Assembly (NCBI RefSeq): GCF_918814755.1
Contig: NZ_CAKKNT010000003.1
Location: forward strand, 1-64,000
Reading direction: 5' to 3'
Length of the DNA stretch: 64,000 bases
DNA from: Periweissella ghanensis
Lineage (GTDB): Bacteria > Bacillota > Bacilli > Lactobacillales > Lactobacillaceae
Shown: piece by piece, positions 36,131-44,748 of the stretch
Numbering within the stretch: the first letter of the stretch is position 1
How the letters are laid out: every line of letters starts with the position of its first letter
Translations under genes and position numbers: made by a program
Notes under the pieces: model-generated
What the model was told of the DNA's origin: nothing
Seen by the model: only the letters and a program-made list of their open reading frames with translations
The model's database searches: none

Positions 36131-36220
36131 CCATTTCACCCCCTGCCGACTTGGTTTTGACTTTGGAGATATTGTACGGTGTGTACTATTACATTAAGGA
36201 TAATTTTTAAACAAAAAACT
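36131..36220. repeat. 90-bp intergenic repeat, copy 1
   Basis: Matches 49608-49697 over 90 bases without gaps, 81 identical. It contains GTAC.GTGTGTAC and a T/A-rich end that runs straight into a terminator hairpin. On the minus strand it holds a possible -10 (TACAAT) and AGGGGGTGAAATG, which looks like a ribosome binding site and start. Its meaning is unknown. Confidence 0.85.
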
Positions 36221-36254
36221 ACTAGCCCCCCGTCACTGATGAGCTAGTAGTTTT
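36214..36254 (-). terminator. Terminator of the aro operon
   Basis: Inverted repeat AAAACTACTAGC / GCTAGTAGTTTT downstream of aroE, followed on the minus strand by the 90-bp repeat. Confidence 0.8.
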
Positions 36255-36281
36255 GCGTAATGTTGTTATTTATTAAATCTC

Positions 36282-37082
36282 CTAATCTGCCAACGCCGCT
36301 GTCATGCTTGCGATTGGCGTTACTTGTTGCTGCCAGATTTCAAAACTTAACGCCCCTTGGTTGACCAACATTGGTAAGCCACCGATAACTTGGTGACCAG
36401 TTTGACGCGCGTAGGTCATCAGTAACGTTTCCTGTGTGCGATAAATTAAATCGACAACCACGGCTTTGGCTGGTAACTGGGCGACTTCGGCTTGCGTCAA
36501 AATGCTTAGATCATCAGTTAACCCGACACTGGTGGCATTGATTAGCATATCCAAGGCCCCCAACTTGGGCGTAAGCGCTGGTAACGGTTGTAATTCAATC
36601 CCAAATAATTGCTGCAGTTCTACTTTGTGTTGCGTGAAATGCGGGCTTACGTGATTAAACACAACCAATTCCACATTTGCCGGCCGAGCACTAATGATGG
36701 CTTTAACGGCTCCTCCCGCCCCCAGCAATGCGACTTGCATCCCCGGCGTAACGGTGATACTCTGCCAAAAGCCGGCCCCATCCGTTGAATAGCCAATCCA
36801 TTTGCCGGCGACATTTTTAACCGTGTTAACCGCTTGAATCTGGGCCGCTGATTGATCTAAGCCAGCTAAAAATGGGATAATCGCTTGTTTAAACGGCGTC
36901 GTCACATTAAACCCTTGGACATTATCAGCTCGTAAGCGTGCTACAATTTGCGCTAACTCCTCGCCTGGGGTATTCAATAAGCGATACTCCCCTTTAATTT
37001 GGCAAGCTTGTAACGCCGCATTTTGAATCGCTGGTGATTTAGAGTGACTAATTGGATCACCGATTAAACCATATTTTTGCAT
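36282..37082 (-). CDS. aroE: Shikimate 5-dehydrogenase
   Basis: 266 residues. Reduces 3-dehydroshikimate to shikimate with NADPH in the shikimate pathway. Visible signatures: GDPISHSKSP (shikimate site), NVTTPFKQ (catalytic Lys), LLGAGGAVKAI (Rossmann dinucleotide loop) and NATSVGL. Last gene of the aro operon, 12 bases after aroC and followed by a terminator. Its expression should follow the Tyr/Phe attenuator upstream of aroA. Confidence 0.94.
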   Translation of the reverse strand: MQKYGLIGDPISHSKSPAIQNAALQACQIKGEYRLLNTPGEELAQIVARLRADNVQGFNVTTPFKQAIIPFLAGLDQSAAQIQAVNTVKNVAGKWIGYSTDGAGFWQSITVTPGMQVALLGAGGAVKAIISARPANVELVVFNHVSPHFTQHKVELQQLFGIELQPLPALTPKLGALDMLINATSVGLTDDLSILTQAEVAQLPAKAVVVDLIYRTQETLLMTYARQTGHQVIGGLPMLVNQGALSFEIWQQQVTPIASMTAALAD

Positions 37083-37094
37083 ATCATCCCCCCT

Positions 37095-38273
37095 TTAGAA
37101 TGCTTGAACTTCTTGCCGGTAGACCGCTACTTGTTCCTTTAAGCGGTCAATATTATCGCTATCAAATTTGTCTAACACGGCTTTTGCCAATTCAATTGCG
37201 ACCATGTGTTCAGCAATGACGGCCGCAGCAGTGACGGCTGTGGTATCCGAGCGTTCAATACTGGCTTTATGCTCCGTGTGGGTATCGATATCTACGGAAC
37301 GCATTGGTTGGTAGAGCGTTGGAATCGGTTTGACGACACCGCGAACAATAATCATTTCCCCGGTCGTCATCCCGCCTTCAAAGCCCCCCATATTGTCAGT
37401 TGCTCGGTAAAAACCTTGCTCTTCATTCCATAAAATTTCATCCATCACTTCACTCCCAAAGAGTTGGACATGATCAAAGGCTGCCCCAAAATCAACGGCT
37501 TTAAAGGCATTAATGCCCACAATGGCCCGCGCAATTTTCGCATCTAACTTCGTATCGGCACTAACGTATGAACCAAGACCCGCGGGCATCCCCGTGGCAA
37601 TAACTTGCACCATCCCGCCAACGGTATCGCGCTGGCGTTTGGTTTCATCAATCACCGCTTGCATTTGTTGATCAACTTCCGCACTTAATGCCCGGGTTGG
37701 TAAGCTTTCACTCATGGCACGTACGGCGGCTAAATCTTGGAAGCTAGTTAAGGCATCCGCCGCATTTTTAACGGGGCCAAGTTGTTGCACAAAGCCATGG
37801 ACATCGACACCAATTTCGGCGAGTAACTTCTTGGCCACCGCTCCAACCGCTACCCGCATCACGGTTTCACGGGCTGATGAGCGTTCCAAGACATTGCGTA
37901 AATCGGCTTGATGGCGGTATTTAATTCCCCCAACTAAATCAGCATGACCAGGTCGTGGGCGCATTACTTTACGGACTGAATTTTCAGGCGTGGCTGGTTC
38001 ATCTGGGGCCATAATCGCAGCCCAATTATTATGGTCATCGTTATGAACATTTAAGGTAATCGGCGAGCCCAAAGTTACTTGATGACGGACCCCCGTTAAA
38101 ATGCTGACCGTATCGGTTTCAATTTTTTGGCGTTCACCACGGCCGTAGCCATGTTGGCGACGGGCTAACTCCTGATTAATCTCGGCACTACTAATAGCTA
38201 ACCCAGCCGGAATTCCTTCAATAATCGCAACTTCTTCGGGGCCGTGGCTTTCACCGGCAGTCATGTATTGCAT
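37095..38273 (-). CDS. aroC: Chorismate synthase
   Basis: 392 residues, normal size. Converts 5-enolpyruvylshikimate-3-phosphate to chorismate using reduced FMN. Signatures: MTAGESHGP at the N-terminus, RRQHGYGRGERQ, MRPRPGHADL and RSSARETVMRVA. It lies between the MFS transporter and aroE genes in the operon. Confidence 0.96.
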   Translation of the reverse strand: MQYMTAGESHGPEEVAIIEGIPAGLAISSAEINQELARRQHGYGRGERQKIETDTVSILTGVRHQVTLGSPITLNVHNDDHNNWAAIMAPDEPATPENSVRKVMRPRPGHADLVGGIKYRHQADLRNVLERSSARETVMRVAVGAVAKKLLAEIGVDVHGFVQQLGPVKNAADALTSFQDLAAVRAMSESLPTRALSAEVDQQMQAVIDETKRQRDTVGGMVQVIATGMPAGLGSYVSADTKLDAKIARAIVGINAFKAVDFGAAFDHVQLFGSEVMDEILWNEEQGFYRATDNMGGFEGGMTTGEMIIVRGVVKPIPTLYQPMRSVDIDTHTEHKASIERSDTTAVTAAAVIAEHMVAIELAKAVLDKFDSDNIDRLKEQVAVYRQEVQAF

Positions 38274-38307
38274 ATGCGTTTCCTCATTTCAATTTCAATT
38301 TTAAATT

Positions 38308-39531
38308 TTAATTTGCTAAACTTTCGTGGCCGTGTTGGCGTTGGTGGCGGAAGTTAATCACGACAATCACGATATTAATCAGGGCAACAATTACTAAGCT
38401 GCGCATCACAAGTGCTAAATGCGTGGCGGCAAAGGCTCCGGTCAACGCAGGCATCACCAGAATCGCAATCCCCCCGCAAAAGAAGTACCACCCGGTCACC
38501 CGGCCAGCAAATTCCGGATTGTGGGCAATAAATTGACTCAAGCCTAATTGCAGTGCTCCACCAGCCGCAGCGGTGCCAAAGATGAAGCTGCCCATTCCGG
38601 CTAAAGCCATCGTGTGACTAACCAAGACGAGGCTTAAACCGACTAACGCGCTAACCGCCGTAATTAACAATAACGTCGCTTCTTGTAACCACACGCGTTG
38701 GGTGATCACAAAGATAGTCCCCACGCCCGTCAGCGAACCAATACTGTAGACACTCAAAAGTAATTGCGAATGGGCGACTGAGAATCCTTCGAGCGTCTTA
38801 AAGTAACGTGTCACCCACTGGGTAAAGTGAATCATTAACCACATCGCCGTAAAACCGTACACCATAAACAAGATATTCAAGAGATCCCAGTGCCAGTGTT
38901 TCGTGGTCGTGGTTTGGGCTGGTTTTTTAGGCGCAATCGTTAAAGTTGCCAAGACACGACTATCGATTGTTAATGCAATTAATAATGTGATAATTAAGAC
39001 CCCCGCGGCTGTCCAAAAGGCCCACCCAAACCATAGTTGGCGATGTAATAACACCACTAACAGGACTGGTAAAATTGCTTCCCCGAGTGAAATCATTGCT
39101 TTGATAAAGACATTCCCATTTGATTTCCCATGATTAATCGCTAGTAACGTTGGGTAGGCAATTGAATCAAGCGTTGCATTAGCGACCCCTGCTAACCCAG
39201 TTAAACCAAAAGCAAGCCAAACGGTATGGGTAAGTGGTAATAAGCTAAAGAATGTTAAGTACGCCAGTAACGCGACGATCAGTAATCTCTTGCGGTTTAC
39301 CCGGTCAGCGAGTTCACCCAAAATTGGGTACGCGACTAACTTCCCAAACCCAATGGCGGAAACGACGGTCGTGGCACTGGCTAAGGATGCGTGCCATAAG
39401 CCGGTTAGTTGACTAACAGTTTGCGCTAAGATAATCAGCGTAAATCCTTGGACAAAGTAGCCGAGGTAGATGGCAATTTGAATTAACAGCCGGGACGGAT
39501 TCGCTTTGATATGATCGATAAGTTTGACCAT
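38308..39531 (-). CDS. MFS transporter in the aro operon
   Basis: 407 residues, about 12 membrane helices, with the MFS loop motif GELADRVNRKRLL between helices 2 and 3. It sits inside the aromatic operon between the shikimate kinase fusion and aroC, so its substrate may be an aromatic amino acid or a pathway intermediate. That is inferred from position only; drug export is equally possible from the sequence. Confidence 0.85.
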   Translation of the reverse strand: MVKLIDHIKANPSRLLIQIAIYLGYFVQGFTLIILAQTVSQLTGLWHASLASATTVVSAIGFGKLVAYPILGELADRVNRKRLLIVALLAYLTFFSLLPLTHTVWLAFGLTGLAGVANATLDSIAYPTLLAINHGKSNGNVFIKAMISLGEAILPVLLVVLLHRQLWFGWAFWTAAGVLIITLLIALTIDSRVLATLTIAPKKPAQTTTTKHWHWDLLNILFMVYGFTAMWLMIHFTQWVTRYFKTLEGFSVAHSQLLLSVYSIGSLTGVGTIFVITQRVWLQEATLLLITAVSALVGLSLVLVSHTMALAGMGSFIFGTAAAGGALQLGLSQFIAHNPEFAGRVTGWYFFCGGIAILVMPALTGAFAATHLALVMRSLVIVALINIVIVVINFRHQRQHGHESLAN

Positions 39532-39543
39532 GTAATCCCCTCC

Positions 39544-40332
39544 TTAATGCATGCCAAACTGGGGCATGTTTTGCTGATGTTCAATGGCGGTGCGCGTCAC
39601 TAATTGTAAGTATTCGTTAATGAGCTTAGCGGGTAAGGCCGTCCCAAAGCGGGCCATAATATCAGCTTTGGCGGTGGTCATGCGGCCGTTTTGCACAATT
39701 GGCAGCTTGTGTTGGGCTTTGATTTCACCAATCCGATTGACAACGGCCATCCGTGCGGTTAAGGCTTGGAGGATTTCGTTGTCTAAGGCATCAATTTGGC
39801 TGCGTTCAAAGGCTAAAACGGAATCTTGCTGAATTTTAGCGGTAATTTCGGCACTAATTTGGGCGGGCGTTTTAAAATCCGTCACAATATGTTCGTTCGC
39901 GACGGCCGCAAAAGCCGGTTGGCGGTGGTGCCATAGTGCTTCTAGCGTCACGATATTATTGTTCAACAATAATGGCCGGTCCGCCGCATCCGTCCCAAGT
40001 AACCGACTGACATTATTAGCAAACGTGCTATCAAGCCAAATGACATGTGCATCACTATTTTGAATTAAGGCTTGTGATTCCGCTTGTTCAAGCACCCCAC
40101 CACCCGTACTTAGAATAAAAGCATCTTGGTCCAGTACTTCGGCTAACAAGGTAAATTCGACGGTCCGAAAACGAGCTTCCCCGGCGTGGTTAAAAAATTC
40201 AGCAGTCGTTTGGCCAATATGTTCGGCAATCCGGGCATCTAAGTCAATAAATGGTTCATCCATTTGGGTAGCGAGCTGTTGGCCAATCGTTGTTTTACCA
40301 ACACCCATAAATCCGACAAGGATAATTTTCAT
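39544..40332 (-). CDS. Shikimate kinase - chorismate mutase fusion
   Basis: 262 residues in two parts. Residues 1-165 are shikimate kinase: P-loop GFMGVGKTT, IDLD, ARFRTVEF and STGGG. Residues about 172-255 are an AroQ-type chorismate mutase: SQIDALDNEILQALTARMAVV, IGEIKAQHKLPI and the terminal helix. It should phosphorylate shikimate and also rearrange chorismate to prephenate, the substrate of TyrA encoded just upstream. Start ATG 40332 overlaps the tyrA stop by four bases. A fusion of these two non-consecutive steps is unusual. Confidence 0.9.
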   Translation of the reverse strand: MKIILVGFMGVGKTTIGQQLATQMDEPFIDLDARIAEHIGQTTAEFFNHAGEARFRTVEFTLLAEVLDQDAFILSTGGGVLEQAESQALIQNSDAHVIWLDSTFANNVSRLLGTDAADRPLLLNNNIVTLEALWHHRQPAFAAVANEHIVTDFKTPAQISAEITAKIQQDSVLAFERSQIDALDNEILQALTARMAVVNRIGEIKAQHKLPIVQNGRMTTAKADIMARFGTALPAKLINEYLQLVTRTAIEHQQNMPQFGMH

Positions 40333-41156
40333 GATAAGTCCCCCCTAAAGGTTTTGATAGTTTCAAGTAACGTAATTAATTCGGTGGCATCTGGTTCGTG
40401 AGTTAATGTTTCAAGTTGAGTTAATTTGGCTTTTAAGACGGTAATGGCATCTTGGATGGCTGGCGCATTCGCTTGATAAATATCGGCCCACATCCGCGGA
40501 TTTGCTTGGGCAATGCGAGTCGTATCGCGAAAACCACCACCGATAAACGGCTTCACCTCAGCCGCATCGCCTAATTCCATAGCCGTTAAGACTAAAGCAT
40601 CGGCTAAGATATGTGGTAAATCACTCGTATACGTCACGCGCGCATCATGGTCACTTGGTGTTACGGTTTTAAAATTGGCTTCCAAGGGCGCTAATAGCCG
40701 TGCGACCGTCGCGATATCAGCGGGATTGCCACTCAAGAAAAAGGTCTTTTCACTGTAGGAAACCGCCCGATGCCATGCATAACCAGCGTGATCAGTGCCG
40801 ACCATTGGATGGCCACCGACAAAGTGTGGTAAGGCCTGCCCGGCTGCCATAATCTCGGTTTTCAATGAACCAAGATCCATAATCAATGTGGTGACTTTAA
40901 AAGCAGCTAAGGCGTGGATTTGTTCCAAAATAATGTGCGGTGGCGTTGCCAGAATAATTAAATCAAACGGAGTATCAATGACCGTCGTTAAGGTCAAACT
41001 GGTGTGATCGATAATGCCATCGGTGTGGGCTTGGGTTAACGTTGCTTGATCGGTATCAATCCCGGTAATTTCAATCTCACGACTGACTTTAAGTTGACGG
41101 GCGACAGCCGCCCCCATCACGCCAAGGCCGACAATGGCAATCTTTGTTTTAGACAT
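40329..41156 (-). CDS. tyrA: Prephenate dehydrogenase
   Basis: 275 residues from ATG 41156, chosen because GGAGGAAT lies six bases upstream (the frame is open to 41219 inside aroA). Oxidises prephenate to 4-hydroxyphenylpyruvate for tyrosine synthesis. N-terminal NAD fold IVGLGVMGAAVA, then LGSLKTE, GGHPMVGTDHAG with the catalytic His, and a helical dimerisation domain with GGGFRDTTRIA. No C-terminal ACT domain, so no built-in tyrosine feedback is visible. Overlaps aroA by eight bases. Confidence 0.93.
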   Translation of the reverse strand: MSKTKIAIVGLGVMGAAVARQLKVSREIEITGIDTDQATLTQAHTDGIIDHTSLTLTTVIDTPFDLIILATPPHIILEQIHALAAFKVTTLIMDLGSLKTEIMAAGQALPHFVGGHPMVGTDHAGYAWHRAVSYSEKTFFLSGNPADIATVARLLAPLEANFKTVTPSDHDARVTYTSDLPHILADALVLTAMELGDAAEVKPFIGGGFRDTTRIAQANPRMWADIYQANAPAIQDAITVLKAKLTQLETLTHEPDATELITLLETIKTFRGDLS

Positions 41157-42459
41157 GTAATAATTCCTCCAAATCACGGATAAAGTTTGGGTATGAGACA
41201 TTGACGTTGGTGGTTGCACGGGGCTCTAAGCGCGCACCAGTCATTAATTGGGCAATAATAATGAGCATCGTAATGCGGTGATCACCAAAGTCATCAACGG
41301 GGGCTTCTGGGACATGTAAACGCGTTGGTCCAGTTATCGTAAAGCCATCATCGTTGACTTGAATGTTAGCGCCAAATTGCGTTAACACCTGGCCAACGGT
41401 AGCTAAGCGGTCACTTTCTTTGAAGCGTAATTCCTGGGCGCCACTAATCTCAGTGGTCCCCTGGGCTTGGGTGGCGAGTAAGGCAATGATTGGTAATTCG
41501 TCAACGAGCTGTGGAATTTCGGCTTTAGTGATGCTAGTTGCTTGCAAGTTGGCAGTCGGCCGGACGGTGATATCCGCCACCGGTTCACCATTAACTTGGT
41601 GGCGGGCCCTTAACTTAACATCGGCGTGCATGCGCTCAAGCACCGCTAGAATCCCCGTCCGGGTTGGATTGACACCGACATTGGCTAGGGTCACGGTACT
41701 TTCAGGAATAACCGCCCCGGCCACCAACCAAAAGGCCGCCGATGAGATGTCACCCGGAATAGCGATTAATTGCCCGGTTAACTGAATTTGAGCTGGTAAA
41801 TTAATTGTCGTGCCGGTAACCGTAATCGAGGCACCAAACGTAGCCAACATAATTTCGGTATGATCACGGGTCTGGAAATCATCGACAATCGTGACCGGCA
41901 CATTGGCACCTAAGCCGGCGAGTAATAACGCGGTTTTGACTTGGGCTGAGCCAACTTGCAGCCGTTCATCAATTAAGCCATTGGTAATCCCACGGTGGAT
42001 TGTCAGTGGCAAATGGCCCCTGGTCATCGTAATTTGGGCGCCCGCCTGCGTTAAGCGATCAACAATGCGATCCATTGGGCGCCGTTGTAAACTGGCATCT
42101 CCGGTAATGGTGGCTGGCACGTTTAAGCCGGCGAGTAAGCCAATCATTAAGCGCGTTGTCGTGCCCGAATTACCAAAGTCAAAATGGAGGGGCGTTGCTA
42201 AATCTTCGACGTAGGCCTTAATACCTTCCCGGCCAATCCCTTGAACTTTAATGCAGTGGTGTTGGGCATCGATGGTAATTGGTACGCCTAACATTTGCAA
42301 GGCATGCATCGTTTGGGTCGTATCCGCCGCACGTAATGGATTGACAATCACTGTTTCCCCCGTCGCAAGGGCGGCTAAAATTAACGCGCGGTGGGTCATG
42401 CTTTTATCATTGGCCGGTTTGATTGTGCCGGCTAAGGTTGGTGTTTTGAATGTATTCAT
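41149..42459 (-). CDS. aroA: 3-phosphoshikimate 1-carboxyvinyltransferase (EPSP synthase)
   Basis: 436 residues from ATG 42459; AGGAG lies seven bases upstream. The frame stays open to 42558, but that stretch is leader and terminator sequence. Catalyses EPSP formation from shikimate-3-phosphate and phosphoenolpyruvate. Signatures: ANDKSMTHRALILAALA, DFGNSGTTTRLMIGLLAG and ELRFKESDRLA. First structural gene of the aro operon, behind a leader-peptide attenuator and 350 bases after trpG. Confidence 0.95.
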   Translation of the reverse strand: MNTFKTPTLAGTIKPANDKSMTHRALILAALATGETVIVNPLRAADTTQTMHALQMLGVPITIDAQHHCIKVQGIGREGIKAYVEDLATPLHFDFGNSGTTTRLMIGLLAGLNVPATITGDASLQRRPMDRIVDRLTQAGAQITMTRGHLPLTIHRGITNGLIDERLQVGSAQVKTALLLAGLGANVPVTIVDDFQTRDHTEIMLATFGASITVTGTTINLPAQIQLTGQLIAIPGDISSAAFWLVAGAVIPESTVTLANVGVNPTRTGILAVLERMHADVKLRARHQVNGEPVADITVRPTANLQATSITKAEIPQLVDELPIIALLATQAQGTTEISGAQELRFKESDRLATVGQVLTQFGANIQVNDDGFTITGPTRLHVPEAPVDDFGDHRITMLIIIAQLMTGARLEPRATTNVNVSYPNFIRDLEELLHV

Positions 42460-42504
42460 CGTCATACTCCTGTCTTCATCGGAAAAAATAGTGATTTTTG
42501 GTAT

Positions 42505-42546
42505 AAAAAAAACGAACCGGCCGCTAGTTTTAGCGTCGGTTCGTTT
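42505..42546 (-). terminator. Attenuator terminator upstream of aroA
   Basis: On the minus strand: AAACGAACCG.CGCTA, short loop, TAGCG..CGGTTCGTTT, then eight T. Strong intrinsic terminator inside the aroA leader. Its 5' arm (ACCGACGCT, 42532-42540) can instead pair with AGCGCTCGGT at 42584-42593, an antiterminator. Confidence 0.85.
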
Positions 42547-42681
42547 AAGAAAAATCAATATTAGCCGATTATCCCTATTCCAGACCGAGCGCTTAAAAGT
42601 TACGCCCGATTCGTTGCAATAGAAGTTGCTTCTATTTCGGGCACGTCATGATTGACGTGCCCTGCACATGCAATCATGAGA
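42547..42681 (-). promoter_or_regulatory. Alternative RNA stems of the aro attenuator
   Basis: The codon run of the leader peptide (CTTCTATTTC, 42685-42694) is exactly complementary to GAAATAGAAG (42629-42638). AATAGAAG within that segment can also pair with CTTCTATT (42618-42625) across a 3-base loop, closed further by GCCCGA / TCGGGC. A separate hairpin GGGCACGTCA / TGACGTGCCC (42639-42662) competes with that outer stem. These exclusive pairings, plus the antiterminator at 42584-42593, are the expected parts of ribosome-mediated attenuation. No T-box consensus is present. Confidence 0.7.
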
Positions 42682-42732
42682 TTAGAAATAGAAGTAATAT
42701 GAGTTATTAAATTGGGTTTTATTAATTTGCAT
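42682..42732 (-). CDS. Aromatic leader peptide MQINKTQFNNSYYFYF
   Basis: A 16-residue frame with ATG 42732, preceded by AGAGGA seven bases upstream, and TAA at 42682. Its last five residues are Tyr-Tyr-Phe-Tyr-Phe. It starts about 30 bases after the predicted transcription start and is followed by alternative stems and a terminator before aroA. A ribosome stalling on the Tyr/Phe codons when these amino acids are scarce would free or block the pairing partner 42629-42638 and permit readthrough into aroA-tyrA and the rest. The mechanism is inferred from arrangement, as in Enterobacteria leader peptides. Confidence 0.75.
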   Translation of the reverse strand: MQINKTQFNNSYYFYF

Positions 42733-42769
42733 AATGAATTCCTCTTTTTAATAATTTAATCGTGCACTC

Positions 42770-42798
42770 ATAATATCTAAGATAATCTCCGGTGTCAA
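42770..42798 (-). promoter_or_regulatory. Promoter of the aro leader
   Basis: -35 TTGACA (42793-42798), 17-base spacer, -10 TATTAT (42770-42775) on the minus strand, just after the trpG stop codon. The aro operon therefore has its own start in addition to readthrough from trp. Confidence 0.85.
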
Positions 42799-42808
42799 CT
42801 ATTAATTT

Positions 42809-43387
42809 TTAGTAAGTATCTTTTTGGGCGGTCAGTGCGATAAAATTGCTAATCATTTGACTCCCGGTTGGCGTGCCAATCGATTCAGGATGGAACTGCA
42901 ACCCGTAGATTGGCAACGTTTGGTGGGCCATCGCCATAATTTCACCATCATCACTGGCAATTCCGGTGACCGTAAAATCAGCTGGCAGATGCTTAGGATC
43001 AACCATCAACGAATGATAGCGCATAACTTCAATTGCACCCCCATTAGGAAACAGTGCACTGGCTTGCGCCTGCATCGTTGAAACTTTGCCGTGGCGAATG
43101 GTCGGGGCTTGAATAACCTGCCCGCCAAAGACTTCCGCCATCGCTTGGTGCCCAAGGCAAATTCCCAACATTGGCTTGGTAGTCGCAAACTGTTGAATTA
43201 ATGCTTCCATTTGGCCGGCTTGGTCGGGGGTGCCAGGACCGGGTGAAAACACAATTCCAGCGGCCGCTTGCGCAGTGGCAACAAGCTGAGGATCATCATT
43301 GCGTAATACTATGACTGGCGTTTGTTGGCCAATAATTTGCGCCAAATTGTACGTAAATGAATCGTAATTATCAACGAGTAAAATCAT
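42809..43387 (-). CDS. trpG: Anthranilate synthase component II (glutamine amidotransferase)
   Basis: 192 residues. Provides ammonia from glutamine to TrpE. Class I amidotransferase signatures: VDNYDSFTYNLAQ, FSPGPGTP, GICLGHQAMAEVFGG with the nucleophile Cys, and FHPESIGT with the catalytic His-Glu. Overlaps the trpE stop by four bases. Last gene of the trp operon here, whereas it usually follows trpE near the front. Confidence 0.95.
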   Translation of the reverse strand: MILLVDNYDSFTYNLAQIIGQQTPVIVLRNDDPQLVATAQAAAGIVFSPGPGTPDQAGQMEALIQQFATTKPMLGICLGHQAMAEVFGGQVIQAPTIRHGKVSTMQAQASALFPNGGAIEVMRYHSLMVDPKHLPADFTVTGIASDDGEIMAMAHQTLPIYGLQFHPESIGTPTGSQMISNFIALTAQKDTY

Positions 43388-44748
43388 CCTAAGCCTCCCA
43401 CATTTAATAAACCGCGTGCTTTATTGCGCGTTTCTTGGTATTCATTAGCGGGAATTGAATCATACACTATCCCGGCTCCGGCTTGGACATAGCCTTTGCC
43501 ATCTTTGACAATCATTGTCCGAATCGCAATCGCAAAATCCATTTGGTTGTCTTGAGATAAATAGCCTACCGCGCCAGCATAGACGCCGCGCTTAACTGGT
43601 TCCATTTCATAAATACGTTGTAAGGCGCGGACTTTGGGTGCCCCCGAAACGGTCCCGGCTGGTAAGGTGGCTTTTAAGGCGGCGATCGCTGGCGTGCCGG
43701 CTTTAAGCTGCCCTTGGACTTCGGACACCAGGTGCATTACGAACCGGTATTTTTCCAATTCGAGTAACCGCGTGACGTGCACTGAGCCATATTCACTGAT
43801 TTTCCCCAAATCATTCCGGCCCAAATCAACTAACATCCGGTGTTCGGCGAGTTCCTTTTCATCGGTTTGCAATTCATGCGCCATTGCTTGATCATGGGCG
43901 GGATCAGCACTGCGTTTACGGGTCCCAGCAATCGGATTAGTGGTAACAACATTATCACGGACAGTCACGAGACTTTCTGGTGAGGCCCCAATAATTTGGT
44001 ATGGGCCGTAGTCCAGAAAATACATATATGGTGACGGATTTGACCGCCGTAGTTGGCGATAAAAATCAAACGGTTGATCAACAAACTCAACTTCAAAGCG
44101 TTGTGATGGCACCATTTGAAACATATCCCCCGCCGTAATTAACGCTTTGGTTTTATCAACAATCGCGGTAAATTCGTTCATGGTTAAATTGGACTGCGGG
44201 GTTAACTCATGTAACTGGACCGGTTGCGTTTCGGCGGTGGTGGCTTCGTGGAGTTTGGCTTCGATTGTGGCAATCACGGTGCTTAAATCGGTTCGGCCAG
44301 AGTATACATCATCAGCGACAATCGTGATGGTTTGCGCTTGGTGGTCAAAGACAATAAACGTTTCATAAATGAACAAATGCGTATCCGGCATCCCCAAGTC
44401 ATTAACTGGTTGCGGACCTAAATCTTCATAGACGGCAATCGTATCAAAGCCAACATAGCCGATCGCCCCGCCTTGAAATGGCAACCCGGGAATTGGTGTC
44501 GTTTGATGGACGACTAAAGCTTGTAATGCCTGCAAAGGATCCGTGGTTGCTTGTTGCTGCCCATCGATATAAATATCCGTGCCCGTTGATTGAAATTCAT
44601 GAACCGGATCAAGGGCAATCATCGAGTAATTGGCACTCGCCGTTTGATTGCCTTTGGATTCAAGTAAAAACGTCTGCTCCCCGCGTAACCGAAGATAGGC
44701 ACTGACGACCGTGATCGTATCGGCATCGATAACTTTAACTTTGCGCAT
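43384..44748 (-). CDS. trpE: Anthranilate synthase component I
   Basis: 454 residues. Converts chorismate and ammonia to anthranilate. The LLES motif near the N-terminus (FLLESKGN) is the usual tryptophan feedback site, so allosteric inhibition by Trp is likely. C-terminal chorismate-binding signatures: PSPYMYFLD, IAGTRKR, DLGRNDLG and GTVSGAPKVRA. Overlaps trpA by 14 bases and trpG by four. Unusual position as the sixth gene of the operon. Confidence 0.95.
   Translation of the reverse strand: MRKVKVIDADTITVVSAYLRLRGEQTFLLESKGNQTASANYSMIALDPVHEFQSTGTDIYIDGQQQATTDPLQALQALVVHQTTPIPGLPFQGGAIGYVGFDTIAVYEDLGPQPVNDLGMPDTHLFIYETFIVFDHQAQTITIVADDVYSGRTDLSTVIATIEAKLHEATTAETQPVQLHELTPQSNLTMNEFTAIVDKTKALITAGDMFQMVPSQRFEVEFVDQPFDFYRQLRRSNPSPYMYFLDYGPYQIIGASPESLVTVRDNVVTTNPIAGTRKRSADPAHDQAMAHELQTDEKELAEHRMLVDLGRNDLGKISEYGSVHVTRLLELEKYRFVMHLVSEVQGQLKAGTPAIAALKATLPAGTVSGAPKVRALQRIYEMEPVKRGVYAGAVGYLSQDNQMDFAIAIRTMIVKDGKGYVQAGAGIVYDSIPANEYQETRNKARGLLNVGGLG

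Noticed and set aside
36131..36220. Fst/holin-like type I toxin in the 90-bp repeat
   Set aside because: Promoter-like and ribosome-binding-like signals exist, but neither copy is followed by a short hydrophobic peptide frame, so no toxin call is made.
42547..42763. Tyr or Phe T-box upstream of aroA
   Set aside because: No AGGGTGGNACCGCG-type element and no Stem I motifs, in contrast to the clear T-box before trpB.
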